This document shows, piece after piece, positions 41,271 to 48,894 of a stretch of DNA of 64,000 nucleotides. Source of the DNA: Amycolatopsis pretoriensis (GTDB lineage: Bacteria > Actinomycetota > Actinomycetes > Mycobacteriales > Pseudonocardiaceae). The DNA lies in assembly GCF_900107925.1 (NCBI RefSeq), contig NZ_FNUJ01000014.1:1-64000 (forward strand), read 5' to 3'. A program made the position numbers and the translations under genes. Under the pieces are notes generated by a model that was not told where the DNA came from, made no database searches, and saw nothing but the letters and a program-made list of their open reading frames with translations. Each line of letters opens with the position of its first letter. Position 1 is the first letter of the stretch.

Positions 41271-44200
41271 CTACCGCGCGGAACCCAGGCGTACGCGGGC
41301 CTTGAAGGCGACCTTGGCCGCGTCGACTTCCGTGGCGAGGACGAGCGCTTCCCACCAAAGCCGGCAGGCCCGCGGATGATCGCCGGTGGCCTGGGCGACG
41401 TCGCCCAGGCCCAGCGTGGCGTCGGCGACGCCGCTGAAATCGCTCAGCTCGGTACTGCGCGCCAGGGCGCACTCGAAGTCGGCCGCCGCGGCGGTCAGGC
41501 GTCCGGCCAACCGCTTCGCGTCGGCCAAGCCGAGCAGCGCTCTCGCCAGGCCGAGAGGTTCCTCGCGTTTTTCTTGCACGCGAAGGACTTGCTCGAACAA
41601 GGCGACGGCCTCGACCGGATCGCCGATCTCCTTCTCGATCTGGCCCAGCTGCCACCACGCCTCGGCTTGTTTGTCGGCGGGCAACCGGTGCTCGCGCAGG
41701 AGCAGGTCGAGCCGGCGTCGCGCGCCGTCGAAGTCGCCGAGGTTCTGCTGCACTTCGGCGAGCCGGATCGCCAGCGACTGCTCTCCTCGCAGGTCACCGA
41801 CGTGGACGAGGTTCAACTGGGCGCGTGCGATCAGCTCGAACGCGGACCGGTGGTGGCCCCGGGCGTGCTCGACCTCGCCGAGGGCGGCCAGGGTGTTCGC
41901 GTGGTCCCGCACCGCGACGGGATGACCTTCTCGCGTCCGCGGGTGGTCGGCGAGCAGCGACGACGCCCGGCGCAGGTGGTCCTCGGCCGCGTCGAGGTCG
42001 TCGACGAGGAACGCGAGGCTTCCGAGACCGCGCCAGGCCAGCGCGATCCCCATGGTGTCGTCCGCCCGGCGGCTGATCTTCCTGGCCCGCTGGTATTCCC
42101 GGCGCGCGGTGGCGTAGTCGCCCCTTCTCGCGGCCAGCTCCGCACATCCGCGAACCGCGAGCGCGCGCCCGTCTTCGAAGCCGATGGCGGCGGAGGACCG
42201 CTCGGCCGACAGGTAGCAACGCTCGGCGTCGGCGGCCATCCCGAGGTCTCGCAGCTGCGCGGCCAGCATCGACGCGCCGAAGAACGGCCGGTCCCCGAGG
42301 GCTTCGACGAACGCCATGAGGTTCTCGCGCTCCCGGAGCACCCAGGCGTCGCCCGTGTCCACATCGGGGATCGGGACGAGCGGCAGGTCGCCGTCGGGTG
42401 CGGTGAAGGTCCCGCCGAGCTGCCGGCCGCCGTACCGCCACAGTTCGACGCGTTGGAGGGTGGCCCAGTAGGCCCGGTGGAGGTGCTTGAGCACGTGCTC
42501 GCGGTCGTATCCGGTGCCGTCTTCGGGGAGCAGCCTGCCCGACGCGCGGACCAGGTCGTGGAGGCGGAACCGGTGGGTGTCCGAGTGCGGGCGCAGCAGG
42601 TTGCGGTCGGCGAGGGCGAGCAGACGCCGGCGTGCGTCGGCGATCGTGCGGTCGGAGACCCGGACCGGGTGGTCGTGGTCCGTCGGCACGATGAGCATCG
42701 CGGCCAGGACGGGCTCGGTGACCTCGGGACCGGGGTGCCAGGCGCACAGCCGGAACGCCGTCATGAGGCTCTTCGGCAGGCACCGGTACGAAAGGCGCAG
42801 CGAGGCGTGCACCGCGATGTGCAGCGAACCGTCGTCCTCGGCCAGGTCGTCCAGGAAGGCGCGTTCGCGCCGCAGGTCCTCGGCCAGCTCGCCCGGACGG
42901 TACCCCGGCCGGTGGACGAGCATGGACCCGGCGATGACGATCGCGAGCGGCAGCCTGCCGCATTGGTGGACCACCTCGGCGACTTCGGTTTCGGCCCGGT
43001 CTGCCGGCAGATCCGCGATCGACCGCAGCAGTCCTTCCGCCGCCTCGGCCGTGAGCTCTTCCAGCTTCCGAGGAGTGCAGGCCCGCAGCCCGATCAACGC
43101 GGTTCGGCTGGTGACCAGCACGAGGCAGTCCCGGGCGTCGGGCAGCAACGGCGTCACCTGGTCCTGGTCACGGGCGTTGTCGAGGACGACCAGCATCCGC
43201 CGCCCGGCGCACGCATCGCGCCACAGGGCGCGCAGGAAGGACTCGGCCTGCTGCGTCTCGTCGGGCACGACACCGCACTGCGCCAGCAGCAGGCGCAACG
43301 CCTGCGCCGGCGGGATCGGCTCCATGTCCGGCCGGTATCCGGCGAGGTCCAGGAACAGCACGCCGTCCGGGAAACCGCCCGCGATCCGGTGGCCGATCTG
43401 CACGACCAGCTCGGTCTTGCCGACCCCGGCCATGCCGTCGAACACGTGGACACCCAGGGGGACACCGGCCGATCGCCGCTGCTCCACCAGGTCCACGACC
43501 GCGTCGGCGACGTCGTCGCGGCCGGTGAAGTGGCTGGAGGGAAGGGGCAACGCGTTCTCGCCTGCCGGCCGCTTCCGCGCGTCGAGGATCTGCCCGACGA
43601 ACTGTTTGACCTTTCCGTACACCAGCGAATCGCGGTCGGCCGGCTTGCAGATCCCGATGTGATCGGCGTCGACCGGGATGGGCCGGACGTGCGGGAGCCC
43701 GGGATTGGCCGAGGCCGCGTCGACCACCTGCACGCCCTTCGTCGGGCGCGCCTCGAAGAAGACCAGGTTGCCGACCTCGGCGGAGACCGCCCAGTCGCGG
43801 TAGGAGTCGTTGAGGTGCCGCAGGTGAGCGGCGTTGTGTCTGAGGTCCTTCACGGCGGCGGTCGCCCGGTAGAGGGCGCCCAGCCGCTCGACGAAGCCGG
43901 TCAAGGCCGAACCGGTGTGCGGTGTTCCCAGGAAGACGACGCCTTTGGCGGCCTTCGCGAAGACGGCGTATTCGGTCTGCCCCTGGGCGGCGTGCAGGAG
44001 GATTTCCTTGGCCAGCAAGCCGCCCATGCTGTGGGTGACGAAGCACAACGGCCGCTGCCCGATCCCGCGAAGCTGCAACGCGGCCATCAAGTTGACGGCG
44101 CGGTCCTGCATCGGCATCGCGGAGCCCCGCCACTGCGTCGACCAGGCGTCGAAGCCCACCGACCACACTGCGACGCCGTCGAAATCGTCGGACAGCCATC

Positions 44201-44327
44201 GAGGCCAGAAGGTGCCCGCGTCTCCGCCGGTCCACGTACCCCGCGCGTCCCCGTCGAGGCCGTGCAGGAAAACGACATCCAGCAGGCGCGGCTCGGCCAC
44301 CCCACCCACGGCGACGACATCGGTCAA
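41271..44327 (-). CDS. STAND protein: SERAC1-like alpha/beta hydrolase + NB-ARC + TPR
   Basis: 1018 residues. Residues ~15-240 form a SERAC1/DUF676-like hydrolase (LDVVFLHGLDGDARGTW, nucleophile elbow THSMGGLLAKE near residue 99, KGVVFLGTPHTGSAL). The NB-ARC NTPase follows, with P-loop DGMAGVGKTELV near residue 298, Walker B RMLVVLDNARD and the GLPL-like CGRLPLAIVI. A winged-helix region comes next, then at least six TPR-like repeats from ~700 to the end. This effector-switch-sensor layout is that of STAND immunity proteins and some signalling regulators; no DNA-binding domain is seen. The TTG start has GGAGGGGG seven bases upstream. The long in-frame extension beyond it runs opposite the divergent gene and lacks such a site. 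Confidence 0.85.
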   Translation of the reverse strand: MTDVVAVGGVAEPRLLDVVFLHGLDGDARGTWTGGDAGTFWPRWLSDDFDGVAVWSVGFDAWSTQWRGSAMPMQDRAVNLMAALQLRGIGQRPLCFVTHSMGGLLAKEILLHAAQGQTEYAVFAKAAKGVVFLGTPHTGSALTGFVERLGALYRATAAVKDLRHNAAHLRHLNDSYRDWAVSAEVGNLVFFEARPTKGVQVVDAASANPGLPHVRPIPVDADHIGICKPADRDSLVYGKVKQFVGQILDARKRPAGENALPLPSSHFTGRDDVADAVVDLVEQRRSAGVPLGVHVFDGMAGVGKTELVVQIGHRIAGGFPDGVLFLDLAGYRPDMEPIPPAQALRLLLAQCGVVPDETQQAESFLRALWRDACAGRRMLVVLDNARDQDQVTPLLPDARDCLVLVTSRTALIGLRACTPRKLEELTAEAAEGLLRSIADLPADRAETEVAEVVHQCGRLPLAIVIAGSMLVHRPGYRPGELAEDLRRERAFLDDLAEDDGSLHIAVHASLRLSYRCLPKSLMTAFRLCAWHPGPEVTEPVLAAMLIVPTDHDHPVRVSDRTIADARRRLLALADRNLLRPHSDTHRFRLHDLVRASGRLLPEDGTGYDREHVLKHLHRAYWATLQRVELWRYGGRQLGGTFTAPDGDLPLVPIPDVDTGDAWVLRERENLMAFVEALGDRPFFGASMLAAQLRDLGMAADAERCYLSAERSSAAIGFEDGRALAVRGCAELAARRGDYATARREYQRARKISRRADDTMGIALAWRGLGSLAFLVDDLDAAEDHLRRASSLLADHPRTREGHPVAVRDHANTLAALGEVEHARGHHRSAFELIARAQLNLVHVGDLRGEQSLAIRLAEVQQNLGDFDGARRRLDLLLREHRLPADKQAEAWWQLGQIEKEIGDPVEAVALFEQVLRVQEKREEPLGLARALLGLADAKRLAGRLTAAAADFECALARSTELSDFSGVADATLGLGDVAQATGDHPRACRLWWEALVLATEVDAAKVAFKARVRLGSAR

Positions 44328-44467
44328 GCGACGACCCCCTCCAGCCGGCGTCAGACCGGACAACGTCCCGCCCGGGCGGGGGGTTCCCGCCGGTGTGTAG
44401 CGAATCGGCCGCCGCCCGCGATCTGTTAGAGCAATACACGAACGTCGTCGTCGGGTGGGAGTCGATT

Positions 44468-45178
44468 TTGGCTGGTCGAATTGGTCGCATGGGGTGGCTG
44501 GTCGCCGGCGGAATCGTGACGTGGGCGGTGATCCGCTTCGGGTTGTTGAACTGGCTCGGAGACACGCAGCACCCCTGGCGCCCCATCGTCGAAGGAGCGA
44601 GCTGGGTCGCCGGAATCGGCGCGCTGGCCATCGCCGTCCTGGCACAGCCGTTGCAGTCACGGCGGACGCAACGCGAACCCGACTTCTCACATCGCGGTTT
44701 TCAGGCTCGGTTCAAGGGAGCGAAGGTGTCGAAGAACGGTCCTTTCCTTTTGGTCAACAGAGCGTGCGGCTTCGCTCTCGACACCCCCATCGGCACCGAG
44801 CCCGGCGGGGACGTGACCGTGTGGACACCGCATGGCCAGCGGCATCAACTCTGGCGGTTGGAGGCGGGCGGCAAAAAGGACGAGGTGCTGATCGTGTCCA
44901 TGGCCAACGGTCTGGTCCTCGACGCCACCTTCGAAGTTTCCGGCGACGTTCATCCGGTGACGTCGGAGAACACCGGGGAACCGCGGCAGCGTTGGCGTTT
45001 GGAAGACAGCCCGGACGGCAACGGGTACCTGATCCAGTCCGTGCACAGCTGTCGTTACCTCACGATCGGTCACGACGCCGCGCGAGGGTGGGGGCCGTGG
45101 TTCGAAGACCGCCATTCGCGCAGCTCACAACAATGGATGCTGTTGCTGCCCCAAGGCCGCATGGCGGAAGTCGGTTGA
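44468..45178 (+). CDS. Membrane-anchored ricin-type beta-trefoil (RICIN-like) protein
   Basis: About 236 residues. Two hydrophobic helices come first (GWLVAGGIVTWAVIRFGLL; SWVAGIGALAIAVLAQPL), then a soluble domain with beta-trefoil repeats of the QxW type (GQRHQLWRLEAG, EPRQRWRLEDS, SSQQWMLLL). Such domains bind sugars. The TTG at 44468 is chosen, with GGTGGGA seven bases upstream. An earlier in-frame GTG (44393) lies before a TGTTAGAGC -10-like element and contains TTA. ATG 44489 is another option. It diverges from the hydrolase-NB-ARC-TPR gene with a 140-base gap, suggesting shared control. Confidence 0.68.
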   Translation: MAGRIGRMGWLVAGGIVTWAVIRFGLLNWLGDTQHPWRPIVEGASWVAGIGALAIAVLAQPLQSRRTQREPDFSHRGFQARFKGAKVSKNGPFLLVNRACGFALDTPIGTEPGGDVTVWTPHGQRHQLWRLEAGGKKDEVLIVSMANGLVLDATFEVSGDVHPVTSENTGEPRQRWRLEDSPDGNGYLIQSVHSCRYLTIGHDAARGWGPWFEDRHSRSSQQWMLLLPQGRMAEVG

Positions 45179-45257
45179 GTCAACGGCTCAACGCGGCCGC
45201 GGGCTGCTCCAGTGGCCGGCACCTATTCGGTTCGGCGGTGCCGCGTTCCGTGCGAAG

Positions 45258-45998
45258 ATGCCGATCATGGGCTCGGACTGGTCGTGGACGTTGGCACTGC
45301 CCGGCGGAACGGTGACCCCCACGACGATCGAACTGCTGCTGGCCGTGGCCGGCGGGTTCGGGCTGTCGCCGCACCGGCCGGACGGCGGGATCAACGGATT
45401 CGACAACACGCCGGGCCGCGAAGGCGAACACCGGGTGCTCGACCGCGGGCAGCTGGTGCAGGCCCTTGCCGAAGGGTCGTGGTCGACCAATCTGTGGACC
45501 AGGGCCGAAGACGACATCCGGCTGTCCACCAAACCCGGCAGCGGAAACGGCTGGGACTCCCTGGACCTGTCGTTGGACGCGTGCTACTGCCGGCGGACTC
45601 CCGACGCCCGGGCCGAACCGTTCCGGCAGCTGCACCGGCTGCTGACCGAACTGTGGATCACGATCGCGGACGAGACCGGCGCGCTGTTCGGCCGCGTCGA
45701 GGACGAATGGTCGCTGGAGCAGATCTGGAACGAGCTACCCGATCCGCTCGCGGGCAACACCCCGCCGGCTTGGGGTGCCTGGCCGGACTGGCTGAGCTGG
45801 TGGACCTACTTCGACGCCGACCACCACCGGTTGCTCGCGCCCGTCACCGCGGGTCTGGACGCCGACGTCCGCCGATCTCCCGGTGGCGCAACGGTGATCG
45901 CGTTGCTGACCGACCCGGCGGCGGTCGACGAGGTGAGGTTCGCCCGGCTGAACCAGGAATACCGACGGGCCATCGCAGCCGATCTTCGACGCGGCTAG
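45258..45998 (+). CDS. Hypothetical protein, acidic, Trp-rich
   Basis: 246 residues, not recognised. Soluble, no signal peptide, unusually Trp-rich (WSWTLALPGG, AWGAWPDWLSWWTYFD), with conserved-looking DLSLDACYCRR and LHRLLTELWITIADETGALFGRVEDEW. Some immunity-type proteins of actinobacteria have this look, but I cannot name a family. Its stop shares CTAG with the convergent regulator gene. Confidence 0.65.
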   Translation: MPIMGSDWSWTLALPGGTVTPTTIELLLAVAGGFGLSPHRPDGGINGFDNTPGREGEHRVLDRGQLVQALAEGSWSTNLWTRAEDDIRLSTKPGSGNGWDSLDLSLDACYCRRTPDARAEPFRQLHRLLTELWITIADETGALFGRVEDEWSLEQIWNELPDPLAGNTPPAWGAWPDWLSWWTYFDADHHRLLAPVTAGLDADVRRSPGGATVIALLTDPAAVDEVRFARLNQEYRRAIAADLRRG

Positions 45999-46861
45999 GC
46001 GGGTGCAGAGCGGGACGCGTGCCACGACGCCAAGAGCCCCAGCCGGTCCGCGTCGGGGCTGCCCGGCTCGGCGGTGAACACCAGCATGACCGGTCCGGGG
46101 TCGCCGGGTAGCGGGTAGGTGTCCCAGTCCAGGCGGATGTCGCCCACCGCGGGCACCCGGAAGGTCTTGGTGCCGCGCACCGACTCGCGGACGTCGTGGC
46201 GGACCCACAACCGGCGGAACTCCGCGCTGCGGATGCTCAGCTCGCCGACGATCGCGGTCGCGCGGGGATGGGTGGGATCGGTGGCGACGGCGGCACGCAT
46301 CATGCCGATGTAGTCCAGCGCCTGCTTCTCCCAGTCCGGGCAGCTCCGCTGCGCGGTCAGCACATCGTCGAACAGCAGCAGGAGCATGTTGAGCCGGTCC
46401 GGCGGGTAGGTGTCCGGGTCGCCGAGCAGCGCCTCGGCCATCGGGTTCCAGTCGAGCAGGTCGAGGTGCCGGCCGAGGACGACCGCCGGGGTGTCGATCA
46501 CCCGCAGCAGCCGGCGGGTGCGCTCCGGCACGCGCTCCGGCTCGCGGGTCACCGGGGCGGGCGCCGGACGGCGGGCGGCGTGGCCCAGGGCGAACAGGTG
46601 CCGGCGTTCCTCGTCGCCGAGGCCGAGCGCGCCGGCGAGCGCCGCCAGGACGTCGTCGGACGGGCGGACGTCGCGGCCCTGCTCGATCCGCTGGTAGTAG
46701 TCGGTGCTCAGCCCGGCCAGCAGCGCGATCTCTTCCCGCCGCAGCCCGGTGACCTTGCGCCTGCCGCCCGGCTCCAGGCCGACGTCGTGGGGACGCAACC
46801 GGGTGCGCCGGGCACGCACGAACTCCCCGAGTTCGCGAGCGAAGGGATGCGGACTGCTCAT
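45995..46861 (-). CDS. XRE-family regulator with MmyB-like ligand-binding domain
   Basis: 288 residues. The helix-turn-helix spans residues ~35-70 (GLRREEIALLAGLSTDYYQRIEQGRDVRPS), followed by the MmyB-type PAS-like domain (DTPAVVLGRHLDLLDWNPMAEALLGD ... FRRLWVRHDVRE). Members usually regulate a divergent SDR gene, as here, and can bind fatty-acid-like ligands. Start at ATG 46861. Confidence 0.88.
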   Translation of the reverse strand: MSSPHPFARELGEFVRARRTRLRPHDVGLEPGGRRKVTGLRREEIALLAGLSTDYYQRIEQGRDVRPSDDVLAALAGALGLGDEERRHLFALGHAARRPAPAPVTREPERVPERTRRLLRVIDTPAVVLGRHLDLLDWNPMAEALLGDPDTYPPDRLNMLLLLFDDVLTAQRSCPDWEKQALDYIGMMRAAVATDPTHPRATAIVGELSIRSAEFRRLWVRHDVRESVRGTKTFRVPAVGDIRLDWDTYPLPGDPGPVMLVFTAEPGSPDADRLGLLASWHASRSAPA

Positions 46862-46994
46862 GCCCCCAGTGTGGCCGCTTCGCGTGGGCCCAGGGTAGGT
46901 CGCGCAGACCCAGGCAACCGAGACCGACCGAGTCCGCCCGGACCGCTCCTAACGTCGTCGGCACAGCGACCCCGACCTCCTCCAGGAGCAGCAG

Positions 46995-47945
46995 ATGACC
47001 GGATGGACCGCCGACCGCATCCCCGACCAGCACGGCCGCGTCGCCGTCGTGACCGGCGCGAACTCGGGCCTCGGCCTGGTCACCGCCGCGGAACTGGCTC
47101 GCCACGGCGCCCACGTCGTCCTCGCCGTCCGCGACCCGGCCGCCGGCGAGCGGGCCGCCCGCCGGATCGACGGCGACACCGAGGTGCGCGAGCTGGACCT
47201 GGCCTCCCTCGGCTCGGTCCGCGCCTTCGCCGCCAAGCTGGCCGTCGACCACCCGGCGCTGGACCTGCTGGTCAACAACGCCGGGGTGGTCCTGCTCGGC
47301 CCGCGCCGCACCTCGGCCGACGGTTTCGAGCTGCAGCTGGCCACCAACATGCTGGGCCACTTCGCCCTGACCGGCCTGCTGCTGGACAACCTGGCCGCGG
47401 CGCGGGAAGCGCGGGTGGTCAACCTCAGCTCCATCACCCACAAGACGGCCGACCTGGACTTCGACGACCTGATGTTCGAACGCGGCTACCGGGCCACCAC
47501 CGCGTACGGCCGATCGAAGCTCGCCACGACGATCTTCGGTCTCGAGCTGGACCGCCGTCTGCGCACCGCGGGACTGCCGATCACGAGCGTGCTGGCCCAC
47601 CCCGGTCTCACCCGCACCAACCTGACCCCGCGCGCGTGGGAACACCGTGGCCGGTTCGGGCGGGTGATCGCACGGCTCGGTCTGCTGGCGACCCAATCGG
47701 TGGAACGGGGCGCGCTGCCGCAGTTGTACGCCGCCACCGCGGCCGGGGTGCGGAGCGGCGGGTTCTTCGGACCGGCCGGCCTCGCGGAGACCCGCGGCCG
47801 CGTCACGGAGGCTCGGCTCAGCCCGAAAGCGGCCGACCCGTCCCTCGGCCGGCGGCTTTGGGCGGCGGCCCAGGGACTGACCGGGGTCAGTTACCTCTCT
47901 GAACCCGGCGACGGCGTCGCTCCGAAAGGACTTTCATGCCGATGA
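46995..47945 (+). CDS. SDR-family oxidoreductase (retinol dehydrogenase-like)
   Basis: 316 residues. Classical SDR: cofactor motif TGANSGLG at 20-27, NNAG (LLVNNAGVV), catalytic YGRSK near residue 172. Length and the AHPGLTRTNL segment match the RDH/WWOX-like group. CCAGGAGCAG lies before the ATG. It is probably repressed or activated by the divergent MmyB-type regulator. Confidence 0.87.
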   Translation: MTGWTADRIPDQHGRVAVVTGANSGLGLVTAAELARHGAHVVLAVRDPAAGERAARRIDGDTEVRELDLASLGSVRAFAAKLAVDHPALDLLVNNAGVVLLGPRRTSADGFELQLATNMLGHFALTGLLLDNLAAAREARVVNLSSITHKTADLDFDDLMFERGYRATTAYGRSKLATTIFGLELDRRLRTAGLPITSVLAHPGLTRTNLTPRAWEHRGRFGRVIARLGLLATQSVERGALPQLYAATAAGVRSGGFFGPAGLAETRGRVTEARLSPKAADPSLGRRLWAAAQGLTGVSYLSEPGDGVAPKGLSCR

Positions 47946-48238
47946 GCGGGCGACGCCGCGCCGCAGGATCATGCGCTCGGTGCAATCGGTTGGTTCCTGC
48001 TCATTACCGGAGGCGGCGTGGGAAGTGGGATCTTGGCGGGCTGACCGCTCGATGATCGCGAAGCCGTCGTCGCGCTTGCCCACCCGGTCCCCGCCACGCC
48101 GGGGTCGAGGTCCGGTCCCCATTGGGCGGCGCCGGCTCGAGGGCGGCTTGGCAAGTCCCGCCGGAGGCCGCTACCGGATCAGCGGCCTCCGGCGTTCAGC
48201 TCGCGTGCAGTGCGACCTCACCCGGACATCGGTGTCGC
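47946..48238. other. Non-coding gap between the SDR and a secreted-protein gene
   Basis: 293 bases. Short open frames exist on both strands, but none has a ribosome-binding site, family resemblance or actinomycete codon pattern. The base composition is less GC-rich at both ends. It may be a decayed coding remnant. I see no structured RNA. Confidence 0.4.
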
Positions 48239-48712
48239 TCAACTGACCAGGACACAGCTCGCCCGGTTGCTCCAAGAGCCGAGGTCGGCACTGTTGTCGA
48301 TCCAGCCCGTCTGCACACCCTGGCTCGGACAGTTGTACGAGTCGTAGAAGCGGACGTCGCACAAGTGGTAGGTGTGTACCGACATGGTTTCGTTGTCCCA
48401 TCCGTCGTAGAGACGGAGGTCGTAGAGACCTTCGTTGTCGGTGTAGCCGGACGTGCAGGATTGGAAGCCGTAGAAGGTGATGCATCGTCCGACGTAACCG
48501 GTGAAGTAGTACAGGGTGAAGTGGGTCACCGAGCCCGCGCCGGCTGTCTCGCACGTGGTGGTGGCCGGCGCCGACTCGGTGGTAACGGCCGCGGCACCGA
48601 CGGCCGGCGCGGCGCCGCGTGTGTCGGACGTCTGTGCCTGCGCGGGTGCGGACATGGTCACGGCGATCGTCATCAATCCCAGTGCGACCAGCAGGCTTCG
48701 GATGTAGTTCAC
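48239..48712 (-). CDS. Small secreted cysteine-containing protein
   Basis: 157 residues. Signal peptide ends at about residue 26 (SAPAQAQ). An Ala/Thr-rich spacer leads to a Cys-rich domain with seven cysteines and many aromatic residues (HFTLYYFTGYVGRCITFYG, TGWIDNSADLGSWSNRASC). The pattern recalls a beta/gamma-crystallin- or inhibitor-like small extracellular fold, but no family is certain. It is less GC-rich than its neighbours and lies beside the SARP regulator, in the opposite direction. Confidence 0.7.
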   Translation of the reverse strand: MNYIRSLLVALGLMTIAVTMSAPAQAQTSDTRGAAPAVGAAAVTTESAPATTTCETAGAGSVTHFTLYYFTGYVGRCITFYGFQSCTSGYTDNEGLYDLRLYDGWDNETMSVHTYHLCDVRFYDSYNCPSQGVQTGWIDNSADLGSWSNRASCVLVS

Positions 48713-48894
48713 GGTCCCTCCTCGGTGATCTGCGGCGATGAGCCCGACGGCCCTTGGATGCCACTGTCAGGTCCGATCGTGTGAATTGCTTGCAGAGTTC
48801 CTGCACAGTGCTGGTCAAGGCGCTATGCCTGGTGTCGGTCGTGCCGGTGGACCAACCGGCCGAACCTGCGTTGCTCTGGGGAGGGGTGAGGTGG

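Noticed and set aside
45735..47696. Long minus-strand frame across the XRE regulator and SDR
   Set aside because: Shadow frame; both genes underneath have clear families and codon use.
47934..48246. Two short open frames in the gap after the SDR gene
   Set aside because: No ribosome-binding site, no family resemblance and composition typical of non-coding GC-rich DNA.
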